Shown in pieces: positions 1-8,402 of a stretch of 64,000 bases of DNA. The DNA is from Acidithiobacillus concretivorus (GTDB taxonomy: Bacteria > Pseudomonadota > Gammaproteobacteria > Acidithiobacillales > Acidithiobacillaceae). The notes below the pieces were generated by a model that saw only the letters and a list, made by a program, of their open reading frames with translations, made no database searches and was not told the origin of the DNA. The position numbers and the translations under genes are program-made. Every line of letters begins with the position of its first letter. Position 1 is the first letter of the stretch. The DNA lies in NCBI RefSeq assembly GCF_018853445.1, contig NZ_JABELD010000068.1, forward strand, positions 1 to 64,000. The letters run 5' to 3'.

Positions 1-124
1 GTCAGGAGAGAACTCGCCCTTTGGGCTCAGACAGCTCTCCTGACGGGCGCTGGATTTCGCCAAGAACAACAACGGCGCGGGACAAAGTCGCTGCAAAGCC
101 CCCAGCCCCACGGCCGTCTTCAGG
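1..124. repeat. Copy 1 of a dispersed structured repeat (MITE-like), cut by the window edge
   Basis: Positions 1-108 match 40555-40661 with about five or six substitutions. Inside is a hairpin: GTCAGGAGAG at 1-10 pairs with CTCTCCTGAC at 35-44 and encloses a small GCCC/GGGC stem. By comparison with the complete copy at 40483-40676, only the right part is visible here; the left end lies outside the window. It sits just 3' of waaF, as the complete copy sits just 3' of cfa. No gene is assigned, because the substitutions between copies change most codons of the only shared reading frame. Confidence 0.75.
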
Positions 125-141
125 TTTACGGGTATTTCGGA

Positions 142-1245
142 TTATTGCGAGGAGAGTTGCTGGAGAACCTGTTCGGGAAGGAGATCTTCCATACAGCGGT
201 GGTGCTTGAGGGGGCATTCTCTTTGCGCGCAGGGGCTGCAGGAAAGTCCCAGACGCAGGGCCACAGCGCCGGTTGATAAGGGCGGGGTCATTTGCAGGGG
301 TGTCGATCCATACAGGGCTATGACCCGGCTCCCGACAGCCCCGGCAATATGCATCAGACCGGAGTCATTGCTGACGGTGATTTCTGCCAGTGAAAGCAGG
401 TCGATGGCTTCCGTAAGATTGGTGCGCCCACCCAGATCAAGCACCGTCGGGACAGCTTGGGCGATGGCCTGGGTAATTTCGGCATCTTTCGGGCTACCGA
501 AAAGCCACACCGGTCGTCCTGCCTGAGTGAGTTGTCGGGCTAGGCTGATCCAGTGACGTATAGGCCAGCGTTTGGCCGGGCCGTATTCTGCTCCGGGTGC
601 GAGTGCCACCAGCCCTGCACTGGAATTTTGGATGTTCAGACGGTGCAGCGTGACGGCAAGCGCACCATGATCCACCATCAGACGCGGTGCGGGTAATTGC
701 GTGGGCTGCGGCAAACGTTGGGGTAAACCCAGGGCTACAAAGCGATCTACCGTACGTGGCAGGCGTTTTTTATCCAGATGGCGGCGGTCATTGAGCAGCA
801 TTTTTCGGGCATTACCGCCAAAGCCGCTGCGGTTGGGAATCTGGGCCCAGTAAGGCACCAGGGCAGATTTTAGGCTGTTGGGTAAACAGATGGACCAGTC
901 ATAATCTTCTTTCTGGAGGGTTTCGGCGATACGGCGGCGTTCCTTCCAGCCTAACTTGCCATGGGGAATATCCAGAGGAATGCCGCGCCGCACTTCTGCC
1001 ATGCGCGAGGCGACCGGCAGACTGGCTGGCGGCGCGAGGACATCAATTTGCAGTTTGGGCCAGCGCCGGCGCATGACCTGCAATAATACTTGCGCCATGA
1101 CCATGTCACCTACCCAGGCGGGACCAACCAGCAGCAGGCGGGCCGGATCATAAGCCCGGGCCAGGCGGGTATTATGAGCGACAAACGCGTCATCTTCGCC
1201 GTAAGGCGGTTCGATGGTTTCCGGTAAAACCTCCGACATGCTCAT
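142..1245 (-). CDS. waaF: ADP-heptose:LPS heptosyltransferase (GT9 family)
   Basis: Transfers heptose from ADP-heptose onto the inner core of LPS at the cytoplasmic face of the inner membrane. The 367-residue protein has the GT9 layout: an N-terminal Rossmann-like part starting LLLVGPAWVGD, a mid motif LAPGAEYGPAKRWP for nucleotide-sugar binding, and the C-terminal VSNDSGLMHIAGA followed by ALYGS. A Cys-rich stretch (CSPCAQRECPL) near the C-terminus is typical of WaaF. The start at 1245 makes an ATGA overlap with the upstream DUF155 gene, so the longer frame to 1299 is not needed. It is the last gene of the operon that also holds the gmhA/hldC fusion, which supplies its substrate. WaaC or another GT9 enzyme is the alternative. 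Confidence 0.88.
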   Translation of the reverse strand: MSMSEVLPETIEPPYGEDDAFVAHNTRLARAYDPARLLLVGPAWVGDMVMAQVLLQVMRRRWPKLQIDVLAPPASLPVASRMAEVRRGIPLDIPHGKLGWKERRRIAETLQKEDYDWSICLPNSLKSALVPYWAQIPNRSGFGGNARKMLLNDRRHLDKKRLPRTVDRFVALGLPQRLPQPTQLPAPRLMVDHGALAVTLHRLNIQNSSAGLVALAPGAEYGPAKRWPIRHWISLARQLTQAGRPVWLFGSPKDAEITQAIAQAVPTVLDLGGRTNLTEAIDLLSLAEITVSNDSGLMHIAGAVGSRVIALYGSTPLQMTPPLSTGAVALRLGLSCSPCAQRECPLKHHRCMEDLLPEQVLQQLSSQ

Positions 1246-2006
1246 TTGCCCAGAAGCATGATCAGCGCTTCCACCGTAATCAGGATGATGATGATCCATT
1301 CCAGAATGGTTTCACGATTATGGCGACTGGCAACAATCATGATTTCCAGCCCTTCGTGGATGGCATCGAGTTTTTCATCCAGGGCCCGGAAACGGCTGGT
1401 CAGTTCCAGATCGGCGGAAAGTTCCCGGGAGAGTATTTCCAGCCCCGGCGTTTCCCAGACAATGTCCGGATTATCCAGCACCGCAAGGCGTGACAAAATT
1501 TCGGTGCGGGTCGCCGAGGTCGAGGCCAGAAAACGCAGGTGACTACCTCTGCGTCCCGGAAGACGACCAGTACGGGTGACCTCGGAGAGTAAATTCAAGG
1601 TGGTTTCCAGGAGGGTTTCGACGGCTTCCTCGTGGAGTTCGAGGGCGAGACTTTGGGCCAGGCGCAGGGCCACCAGGAGAATGCGCTCTTCATCTAGATG
1701 CTTGAGGGTTACGCCATCCCGGCCGACGGCATCCCGCTCGCCGGTTTTAATGAATAACTCTTCGACTTTCGGGTTGCTGATAGCCGTAAACTGGGCCTGG
1801 ACACTGGCCACAATGCGCGCCTGCAGGGCTGGTCCGGCCCCAAAAAAACACAGGACCCCGGAACGAAACATGGCCACCCAGGCATCCCCGTCGCGGAGCA
1901 GGCGGTGGGCGGGATTATTATCTATCAAATCCATATCGAAAGTTTCGTCCCAGTTTTTCAGGGCAATATGGCGTACGGGTTGAATCGCGTGAAGAATACT
2001 ACTCAT
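1242..2006 (-). CDS. RMD1/YagE (DUF155) family protein with C-terminal membrane anchor
   Basis: A 254-residue member of the DUF155 family, which includes yeast RMD1 and Sif2. The family is widespread and its biochemical function is not established. Visible features are an N-terminal alpha/beta part, a mostly helical middle, and one hydrophobic segment at the extreme C-terminus (residues about 232-252, ILEWIIIILITVEALIML). This fits the tail-anchored topology seen in the family. The start at 2006 has AAGGA eight bases upstream. It begins 4 bp after the GlcD-like gene and overlaps waaF by 4 bp, so it is cotranscribed with LPS heptose genes, though no link to LPS is known. Confidence 0.8.
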   Translation of the reverse strand: MSSILHAIQPVRHIALKNWDETFDMDLIDNNPAHRLLRDGDAWVAMFRSGVLCFFGAGPALQARIVASVQAQFTAISNPKVEELFIKTGERDAVGRDGVTLKHLDEERILLVALRLAQSLALELHEEAVETLLETTLNLLSEVTRTGRLPGRRGSHLRFLASTSATRTEILSRLAVLDNPDIVWETPGLEILSRELSADLELTSRFRALDEKLDAIHEGLEIMIVASRHNRETILEWIIIILITVEALIMLLGK

Positions 2007-2010
2007 GCAT

Positions 2011-3396
2011 TTATCCTTCGGGAAGTAATTTGCCAGGATTCAAAATGCCCTCTGGATCAAACAGTTTTTTGATGGCACGCTGGATGCTGAGATTTTCAGG
2101 GCTGAGTTCCAGGGGTAAAAATTCCCGTTTGCTGCTGCCGATGCCATGCTCGCCGGAAAGCGTGCCGCCCAGGCGCAGGACCGTCTGAAAAAGTTTTTGC
2201 AGACCCTGACGGGCACGGCGCATTTCCTCATGGTTTTCGGGATGCACCAGAAAATTGACATGAAGATTGCCGTTACCGGCGTGGCCAAAGCTGACAATGT
2301 GCAGGGATTGTTCCTGGGCAATAGCTTCAATGGCTTCCAGTAAATCGCGCAGACGACTGACCGGGACGACCACATCTTCGTTGATTTTCAGTGGTGCCAT
2401 GGCTTTGGTGGCCGGCGACAGGGATTTGCGCGCGGCCCAGAGTGCCGCCGTGGCCTCGGCATCTGTGGCCTCCAGGATCTCCAGATTACCCTCTCCAGCA
2501 AGGGCCTGGCGCACGGCTTCCAGCTGGGAGGGTATGGTTTCGCTTTCGCCATCGACTTCGACCATCAACAGCGCCTGACTGGCAGCGGGCAGGTCTGTTG
2601 CAGCACCCATAGCGCGAACGGCTGCCAAAGCATGAGGATCCATGAGTTCCAGGGCGCTGGGTGTATGTCTTTGCGCCATGACCCGCTGGACCGCCGCGCA
2701 GGCGCTGGCGGTATTGGCATAGGCAGCGCGAAGCGTGGCTTTGGCTATGGGCAGAGGCAGCAGGCGCAGGGTGACTTCGGTAATCAACGCCAGCGTACCC
2801 TCACTCCCTACCAGTAAGCGGGTCAGATCATAACCGACCACGCCTTTGCTGGTACGCACTCCACAGCAGAGCGTTTCCCCGCAGCCGGTGACGGCGCGCA
2901 AACCAAGCACATAATCCCGGGTCACCCCGTATTTGACAGCATGCGGGCCCCCGGCATTCATGGCGAGATTACCACCAATCCGGCAGTAGGGACTGCTGCC
3001 CGGATCCGGAGGATAAAAAAGTCCGTCCTGGACAACATGGTCATTAATCGCAGCGGTAATCATGCCGGCTTCTACGGTGATGGTCCGATCTATCGGGCTG
3101 TAATCACAAACTTCCTGCATGCATTCAAAACTGATGACGGCGCTGCCGGGTACCGGTTGCGCACCGCCAACATTACCCGATCCGGCCCCTCTGGGGACCA
3201 GCGGCAAATGATGGCGGCGGGCGATGTGGACGATAGCCTGCACTTCTTCATGACTCCGGGGAAAAAGCACCAGGGCTGGCAGACAGCTTCCAGGGGTGTC
3301 ATCACGGCTGTAAATGGACAGGGTATCAATGTCATCCCGTACTCTCTCGCTATCGAGAGCTGCACGCAGGGCCGGAAGAATGACGGCGATGCTCAT
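2011..3396 (-). CDS. FAD-linked oxidase, GlcD / D-lactate dehydrogenase family
   Basis: A 461-residue flavoprotein of the VAO/GlcD family, which oxidises 2-hydroxy acids such as glycolate or D-lactate. The FAD-binding type-4 domain fills the N-terminal half ([16 protein letters not shown] near residue 65 and [17 protein letters not shown] near 140). The C-terminal FAD-oxidase domain has [14 protein letters not shown] and the family signature [14 protein letters not shown]. The substrate cannot be told from sequence. GlcE and GlcF partners are absent nearby, so a stand-alone D-lactate or D-2-hydroxyacid dehydrogenase is more likely than a full glycolate oxidase. The start overlaps the stop of the gmhA/hldC fusion by 4 bp (ATGA). 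Confidence 0.85.
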   Translation of the reverse strand: MSIAVILPALRAALDSERVRDDIDTLSIYSRDDTPGSCLPALVLFPRSHEEVQAIVHIARRHHLPLVPRGAGSGNVGGAQPVPGSAVISFECMQEVCDYSPIDRTITVEAGMITAAINDHVVQDGLFYPPDPGSSPYCRIGGNLAMNAGGPHAVKYGVTRDYVLGLRAVTGCGETLCCGVRTSKGVVGYDLTRLLVGSEGTLALITEVTLRLLPLPIAKATLRAAYANTASACAAVQRVMAQRHTPSALELMDPHALAAVRAMGAATDLPAASQALLMVEVDGESETIPSQLEAVRQALAGEGNLEILEATDAEATAALWAARKSLSPATKAMAPLKINEDVVVPVSRLRDLLEAIEAIAQEQSLHIVSFGHAGNGNLHVNFLVHPENHEEMRRARQGLQKLFQTVLRLGGTLSGEHGIGSSKREFLPLELSPENLSIQRAIKKLFDPEGILNPGKLLPEG

Positions 3397-4478
3397 GGTC
3401 GGGAATTCCGGATTTTCTGCAACAGGGCGGTGGTGCTGCGTTCGTGCCGGAAAGGAATGCTGAGCACGCGACCGCCGCGCGCCTGGACCTCACGGGCACC
3501 AACGATGCGTTCCACCGGCCAGTCGCCGCCCTTGATCAGGACGTCGGGCTGCAGTTTTTCGATGAGTTGCAAGGGGGTGTCTTCATCAAAAGTGGTGACG
3601 AAATCGACGGACTGCAGGGCCGCGAGTACCGCCATACGATCGTCTTCCGAATTGATCGGGCGATCCGCGCCCTTGCCGAGTCGGCGCACGGAGGCATCGC
3701 TGTTTACGGCGACAACCAGGCAGGCGCCTTGAGCGCGGGCTTCGGCGAGATACTGGACATGGCCACGATGCAGGATATCAAAAACCCCATTGGTGAACAC
3801 CAGTGGACGACGGTAAATGCAGGCCTGCCTGAGCAGCTCCCGGTCGTGCAGAATCCGTCCCGAAAATGACGCGACGCTATGGGGCGGGTTTGAATTTTCG
3901 GCAAAGGCGGCATCCACATCGCTGCAGAGGGCATGAATGATGACCAGATGAACTTCCTGGATGCGTGCCGTGCTGTTTTCAGGGACGCGTAGCTCAATAT
4001 CCGCCGGCCCCAGCAGGCCGGCAAGTTGTCCGCCATCCTTGCCGGTCATGGCCAAGGTCCACATGCCCCGCGCCTGGGCCGCACGGATGGCATGCAGAAC
4101 ATTGTCGGAATTGCCGGAGGTGCTGAAAGCCACCAGACAATCGCCGGGTCGGCCCAAGGCCTCCACCTGACGGGCGAATACTTGCGTGTAGGCAGAATCA
4201 TTGGCAATGGCGGTCAAGACGCTGCTATCCGTACTGAGGGCAACGGCGGGAAGGGCCATGCGATTACTTTCAAAGCGGTTGACCAGCTCTGAGGCCAGAT
4301 GCTGGGCATCTCCCGATGAACCACCATTGCCGCAACTTAAAACCTGGCCGCCGTTCTGCAGTGTGGTTATCAGCCTTGCACTGGCGTCGGCAAATGGTGC
4401 AGCAAGACTCTGCGCGGCGTGTTCCTTGGTGGCGATGCTGGCGCGCAAGGCGGTATTTATCCGGTTAGGCATGGTCAT
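3393..4478 (-). CDS. Bifunctional phosphoheptose isomerase / heptose-1-phosphate adenylyltransferase fusion
   Basis: One 361-residue polypeptide joins two ADP-heptose pathway enzymes normally encoded separately. Residues about 1-190 are a GmhA SIS-domain isomerase ([30 protein letters not shown]), converting sedoheptulose-7-phosphate to heptose-7-phosphate. Residues about 215-361 are a HldC/RfaE2 nucleotidyltransferase ([14 protein letters not shown] with the HxGH motif, LIKGGDWP), which adenylylates heptose-1-phosphate. The kinase (HldA) and phosphatase (GmhB) steps in between are not in this window. The start at 4478 makes an ATGA overlap with yraN; a frame extending to 4511 lacks support. 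It supplies ADP-heptose for WaaF two genes downstream. Confidence 0.92.
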   Translation of the reverse strand: MTMPNRINTALRASIATKEHAAQSLAAPFADASARLITTLQNGGQVLSCGNGGSSGDAQHLASELVNRFESNRMALPAVALSTDSSVLTAIANDSAYTQVFARQVEALGRPGDCLVAFSTSGNSDNVLHAIRAAQARGMWTLAMTGKDGGQLAGLLGPADIELRVPENSTARIQEVHLVIIHALCSDVDAAFAENSNPPHSVASFSGRILHDRELLRQACIYRRPLVFTNGVFDILHRGHVQYLAEARAQGACLVVAVNSDASVRRLGKGADRPINSEDDRMAVLAALQSVDFVTTFDEDTPLQLIEKLQPDVLIKGGDWPVERIVGAREVQARGGRVLSIPFRHERSTTALLQKIRNSRP

Positions 4479-4840
4479 GGGCTGGGCACTCTGAACGCAT
4501 CGCGAATCCACTCCGGCGCTGCGTCACCGTCAATAGCAATCACATCAAATCGGCAAGAACGCAGACCATGCCGGGGATTACGCAATAAAAAATATTCGGC
4601 AGCGCGAATCAAACGCTGCTGTTTACGATAATTGACGCTGTCGGCGGCAGACCCTTGCCGATTATGGGTGCGCTGGCGCACTTCCACGAACACCAGCGCC
4701 TCATTATCCAGTACGATCAGGTCGATCTCCCCGGAACGGCAACGAAAGTTGCGCAACAGCAATTTTAGTCCGGCCCTCAGCAGCAAAGCTAAAGCGCGAT
4801 CCTCACCTTGCTGACCGAAGTTTTGGCGCGGCGAAGGCAT
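4475..4840 (-). CDS. yraN: YraN family (UPF0102) endonuclease-like protein
   Basis: A 121-residue protein of the UPF0102/YraN family with a PD-(D/E)XK-type fold, resembling archaeal Holliday-junction resolvases. The core is visible: [13 protein letters not shown], then [13 protein letters not shown] and LVFVEVRQR, giving the E-x-D...E-V-R arrangement with Arg in place of the usual catalytic Lys. Activity is not established for the family. It lies 8 bp after the LpoA-like gene, matching the conserved yraM(lpoA)-yraN order of many Gammaproteobacteria, with rsmI divergent next door. Confidence 0.88.
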   Translation of the reverse strand: MPSPRQNFGQQGEDRALALLLRAGLKLLLRNFRCRSGEIDLIVLDNEALVFVEVRQRTHNRQGSAADSVNYRKQQRLIRAAEYFLLRNPRHGLRSCRFDVIAIDGDAAPEWIRDAFRVPSP

Positions 4841-4848
4841 ACGTTAAT

Positions 4849-6690
4849 TTAGCTGCCGGGTTTGGGAATGGCTGGTAAAGGCACAATTGCGCCATTCTCT
4901 ACTTCCATCCATTCCATGTCACGCACGACGCGGCCCGCTTTGCCAAAATGTAAGGTTCCGGTGGCGCCTTTGAGTGGGTGACTAAATTGTTTGGCGAGGA
5001 TGTTTTCGGCAAGCTGGTAGGCATCCAGACCAAAAGCCGCCATCCGCCACTGCGCATCACTGGCATTGGGCAGGCTCGTGTGGAGGAGTGCAGCGGCCTG
5101 CGGCTTGGTCGTAGCCGGTTGAATAACCCAGGGCATATCCACAGACTCAATTCCGGAAAGATTTTGCGCATCGCTCGGGAGCGTGGCTCCATGCAAAAGC
5201 GCTGGACTGAAAATCGGGATATTACTGTTGATGGAACGAATGGCTGTGACTGCAGCGTTGGCATTTTTGCTGTCTGCGACCAGGAAAACAAAATCATGCG
5301 TTGAGCTGGTCCCGCTAAGCAGTTGCTGCGCCTGACCATTAAGAGAATGACCAGGTAGATAGGTGGCGACTCCTGCGACACTGCCACCCAGTTTTTTCCA
5401 GGTATCGATAAAATCGGCCTGAATGGCAGCGCCACTGGAATCCTGCGGATACAACACATAGACCCGTCGGTAGCCTGCTGCATAGCCCTGATTGGCAATT
5501 TGACGCGCCGCAACATCCCGACTCAGACTGAAAGTATATAACCCCGGTTGTTGTACCCCGGCATCGGAACCCAGAGCAATAACCGGAGGATCTGAAGGTT
5601 TGCGTACACTGGCCACGGCATTGATGTCCTGCGGTAACAATGGCCCGACAAATATCTGGCAACCTTCCTTGACTCCGCGCTCAAAAAGCACGGCGGTATA
5701 ACTCGGATTTCCAGTACTTTGCAGCAGCTTGACGGCCGGCCCGGAGGTCAGCTGTGCCGCCGTTTCCATGCCAGCACTGAGGGCCTGAGAAAGTCCCGCA
5801 TAACTCCCGGTGGAGGGAAGCAGCGCACAAATGCTGCCCTCCTGGCTGCTGGTAGTGTCTGCGACGTTCAGTTCGTCATGGCTGGTAAAATTGATGGGTG
5901 GGTGGCCAGGATGCGCGGCCATCCAGGCATTGATAGCGGCTTTGCGTTGATCCGGATCAGGATTATGGCGACTAATCAGGGCAATGGCGAGCCATTCCTG
6001 TACCAAGGGATTACCACTGCGTCCCTGCCAGTTTTGAATGCGCGCCGAGGAAACAGAGTCCAGAAGAGCGTGAATACGCTGATGGTTTTTGCGGATGGCC
6101 GCACCACTGAGCAGGCTGTCCCGTTCTATCAGAAAATTCAGGGCAGTCAGTTCATGCCCCTCTTGCGTATATAACGTGGCAAGGGTTCCCATGGCTTCGG
6201 CCCGCACATTTTGCGGTGTGCTGGCGATGGTCAGCAGTTCTTCCAGATTGCCTTTGGCCCTGGGTGTCTGTCCCTGATCCATCAATCCCTGGGCGCGTAC
6301 CCACAAGGCTTGCCCACGTAAACCGTTATCGTCATGTTCCAGGCGCAGAACTTCATCGGCGAGCAGTACCGCTACTGGAGCCCTGTTGCCCTCTAGGGAG
6401 GCTTGTGCAGCCTTCAGCAAATACTGGAGTTGTGTCTTGCCCTGAACGGCCGCCGCCGCCTTGATGTAGTCTTTGGCGGCTTCCAGGTCATGCCCCTCTG
6501 CGAGTAACGCATCTGCCTGCTGGGCACTTGCCGCTTCAGGAGGGTTTGCCGCAGTGGCTACAGGAGCCGGAGCGGTACTGAGCACGGACGCCGGCTTCTG
6601 TGGCATACTCGCGCAGGCGCTCAGGGCGGCCGCGACAGCCAGTGTGGCGGTCAAACGTGGCAAATGGAATAAACTGGTCGGCAGTTTCAT
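4849..6690 (-). CDS. lpoA: LppC/LpoA-family outer-membrane lipoprotein, penicillin-binding protein activator
   Basis: A 613-residue lipoprotein. The true start is at 6690: MKLPTSLFHLPRL, then a hydrophobic stretch and the lipobox LSAC. The frame extending to 6777 would put about 29 residues before the signal peptide. After an Ala/Pro-rich linker comes a TPR-like helical region (about 50-250), then a periplasmic-binding-protein-like domain (about 285-600) starting ICALLPSTGSYAGLSQAL. In E. coli LpoA this architecture stimulates PBP1a from the outer membrane. Neighbours yraN and divergent rsmI match the classic lpoA locus. Only 34 bp separate its start from rsmI, so the two promoters must overlap. 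Confidence 0.88.
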   Translation of the reverse strand: MKLPTSLFHLPRLTATLAVAAALSACASMPQKPASVLSTAPAPVATAANPPEAASAQQADALLAEGHDLEAAKDYIKAAAAVQGKTQLQYLLKAAQASLEGNRAPVAVLLADEVLRLEHDDNGLRGQALWVRAQGLMDQGQTPRAKGNLEELLTIASTPQNVRAEAMGTLATLYTQEGHELTALNFLIERDSLLSGAAIRKNHQRIHALLDSVSSARIQNWQGRSGNPLVQEWLAIALISRHNPDPDQRKAAINAWMAAHPGHPPINFTSHDELNVADTTSSQEGSICALLPSTGSYAGLSQALSAGMETAAQLTSGPAVKLLQSTGNPSYTAVLFERGVKEGCQIFVGPLLPQDINAVASVRKPSDPPVIALGSDAGVQQPGLYTFSLSRDVAARQIANQGYAAGYRRVYVLYPQDSSGAAIQADFIDTWKKLGGSVAGVATYLPGHSLNGQAQQLLSGTSSTHDFVFLVADSKNANAAVTAIRSINSNIPIFSPALLHGATLPSDAQNLSGIESVDMPWVIQPATTKPQAAALLHTSLPNASDAQWRMAAFGLDAYQLAENILAKQFSHPLKGATGTLHFGKAGRVVRDMEWMEVENGAIVPLPAIPKPGS

Positions 6691-6724
6691 GAGCAGAGTG
6701 TATGGAGAATGGAGCAGTGGTTCA

Positions 6725-7582
6725 ATGACTGAAATGCATTCCGGGCTGTTGACGATTATCGCTACCCCCATCGGCAATCTGGAGGATCTTTCGCCACGGG
6801 CCGGACAGGCTATTGCCCATGCCAGCTTAATCCTGGTGGAAGATCGCCGTCATGCTCAGCGTTTGTTTCAGCATCTTGGCGTACAGCCCAAAACCATGGC
6901 GTTGCACGAACATAACGAGCGGGCACTGGCCCCGCAAATTGCCCAGCGCATTGCTGCCGGTGAGCAGATTGCCCTGCTTTCTGATGCCGGGATGCCGTTG
7001 ATTTCCGATCCTGGTTTTCCATTGCTGGCGTTGTTGCGCGAACAGCAGTTGGCGGTCACCATTATCCCTGGACCCAATGCCGCTGTGGCAGCGTTGTCTT
7101 TGTCAGGCCTGCCCAGTGATCGCTTCAGCTTTGAAGGATTCTTACCAGCCAAAGCGGGAGCCCGTCGGGCTCGTCTTGCGGTGTTACAGTCGGAATCAAG
7201 GACCATGATTTTTTATGAAGCCCCTCATCGCATTGTGGCAACCATAACGGATATGGCGGAACTTTGGGGGCTGAATCGGCCTGCAGCGCTTTGTCGGGAG
7301 CTGACCAAAATCTACGAAGAATGTCTGCGCGACTCTCTGGGCGGGTTGCTGGAACGCCTGTCGCAGCATCCGGATAAAGTGCGCGGCGAAATGACTTTGA
7401 TTCTCGGCGGGGCACCTGAACAAGACCCGGGTGAACAGGAAGCAGATCGCTGGCTTGCCCCTTTGCTCGAGGAGTTGCCACTGACCCAGGCGGTGCGAAT
7501 TGCTGAAGCGCAAAGCGGAATGGCCCACCGTCTTTTATATCGTCGCGCTCTGGCCTTGACTTCCGGGCGTGAGCCCGCTTAA
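6725..7582 (+). CDS. rsmI: 16S rRNA (cytidine1402-2'-O)-methyltransferase
   Basis: A SAM-dependent tetrapyrrole-methylase-fold enzyme that 2'-O-methylates C1402 in the decoding centre of 16S rRNA. Motifs: LLTIIATPIGNLEDLSPRA at the N-terminus, LILVEDRRHAQRLF, ALLSDAGMPLISDPG, VTIIPGPNAAVAALSLSGL, and FYEAPHRI. The start at 6725 is chosen because the upstream part of the frame runs back through the lpoA signal-peptide region. A GGAG lies about ten bases before it. At 285 residues the length is normal. It ends 13 bp before tRNA-Phe, with which it is probably cotranscribed. Confidence 0.93.
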   Translation: MTEMHSGLLTIIATPIGNLEDLSPRAGQAIAHASLILVEDRRHAQRLFQHLGVQPKTMALHEHNERALAPQIAQRIAAGEQIALLSDAGMPLISDPGFPLLALLREQQLAVTIIPGPNAAVAALSLSGLPSDRFSFEGFLPAKAGARRARLAVLQSESRTMIFYEAPHRIVATITDMAELWGLNRPAALCRELTKIYEECLRDSLGGLLERLSQHPDKVRGEMTLILGGAPEQDPGEQEADRWLAPLLEELPLTQAVRIAEAQSGMAHRLLYRRALALTSGREPA

Positions 7583-7595
7583 ATACGCGCTCTTG

Positions 7596-7671
<76 letters not shown>

Positions 7672-8155
7672 ATCTAGTGCTCAGATTTATATGATTTTAT
7701 CAGATCTGGTTCCTTCTCTCGCCGCACCGTTTTCTGACAACAGGGTTCAATCCCCTATTCGCCGCCTTGCGGTTCATTGTGGCGAGCGGAGGGGGTCGCA
7801 ATAGGTTGCTCCCCTTGTTGGGTTTGCATAAATGTTCCCTTACCTTATTTCTGCTGGCGGGCCAGCAGACACGGGGTTCTTGTAGACCACTCTCGGACAA
7901 GTGCTCCCAGCTTATGCACGGGTAAAATTCTCATTTGTGCAAGGTGCGGCCCTGCTCACTGTTGCCAGTATACCTCAAGTCGCTATTAACGTCTTTTCGT
8001 AACCCTCCTTTACATATCCAAAAAATCCATAACTATTCGCGTCTGAAAATTCCTCAAAACACCAATTTAACAAAATGTTGTGAATAATTTTGAAGTACTT
8101 TTTCAAACTGGTTTGATGCTGTATTTGCTTGCAAGAAATTGCCGATGAGAATCTT

Positions 8156-8181
8156 GTAACGTGTATGTAACGATCGGTAAC
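8156..8181 (+). promoter_or_regulatory. Three phased GTAAC direct repeats, candidate upstream activator site
   Basis: GTAAC occurs at 8156-8160, 8167-8171 and 8177-8181, that is with 11- and 10-bp periods on one face of the helix. The array ends about 110 bp upstream of the RpoN-type promoter, the distance usual for a bacterial enhancer-binding protein. The activator is unknown; none is encoded in the window. Confidence 0.4.
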
Positions 8182-8290
8182 CTACTGATATAAAAACTAT
8201 CTTATGCAAGATTTTTCTAATGTGTATGGTATCTGAAACAGTGAGCCCACGATGGGTTCAGGAACAGTCTAAAAATCAACAGAAAACATT

Positions 8291-8307
8291 TTGGCATGAT
8301 TTCTGCT
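8291..8307 (+). promoter_or_regulatory. Candidate sigma-54 (RpoN) promoter of the cellulose operon
   Basis: TTGGCATGATTTCTGCT matches the RpoN consensus YTGGCACGRNNNTTGCW at all but two defined positions. The invariant GG (8293-8294) and GC (8305-8306) are 10 bp apart. It predicts transcription from about 8318 and an 85-nt leader before the first gene at 8403. Confidence 0.6.
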
Positions 8308-8321
8308 AGAAATAGCAGAAA
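8300..8321. repeat. Perfect 9-bp palindrome overlapping the -12 element and predicted start site
   Basis: TTTCTGCTA at 8300-8308 and TAGCAGAAA at 8313-8321 are exact reverse complements around GAAA. If transcription starts near 8318 it would not be transcribed whole, so it would act as a DNA operator rather than an RNA hairpin. Confidence 0.55.
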
Positions 8322-8402
8322 ATATATTTATTCCGCATTATCACTTAAATTTTATCGCTGCTAGCGGGTATGATCACGCCATACAATTAAAAGGATAAAA
8401 AT

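Larger units (their letters stand above)
7672..8402. other. Long intergenic region between tRNA-Phe and the cellulose operon
   Basis: No convincing gene in 731 bp. The first 300 bp are of ordinary composition and hold a perfect 8-bp inverted repeat (7850-7869, TCTGCTGG, CGGG, CCAGCAGA) with no T-tract. From about 7980 the sequence becomes strongly AT-rich and carries the regulatory elements listed separately (GTAAC repeats, RpoN-like promoter, palindrome). A back-up sigma-70 -10 candidate TATGAT lies at 8369-8374, 28 bp before the first gene. Confidence 0.6.

Noticed and set aside
2-217. Minus-strand frame through the repeat at the window start, shared in part with 40555-40661
   Set aside because: Differences between the two copies fall mostly at amino-acid-changing positions, so the similarity is that of a DNA element, not a protein.
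2941-3732. 263-residue plus-strand frame opposite the GlcD-like and gmhA/hldC genes
   Set aside because: It lies entirely antisense to two well-supported genes and has no domain features.
7730-7770. T-arm-like sequence (AGGGTTCAATCCCCT) after tRNA-Phe, possible tRNA remnant or attachment site
   Set aside because: No matching acceptor, D or anticodon arms, no duplicate of the tRNA-Phe 3' end, and no integrase in the window.
7850-7869. Perfect inverted repeat (TCTGCTGG / CCAGCAGA) as terminator of rsmI and tRNA-Phe
   Set aside because: No T-tract on either strand and nearly 180 bp after the tRNA. Kept only as a dyad in the intergenic note.
7777-7989. 70-residue plus-strand reading frame before the cellulose operon
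   Set aside because: Low-complexity Cys/Trp-rich composition, no ribosome-binding site and no recognisable domain.
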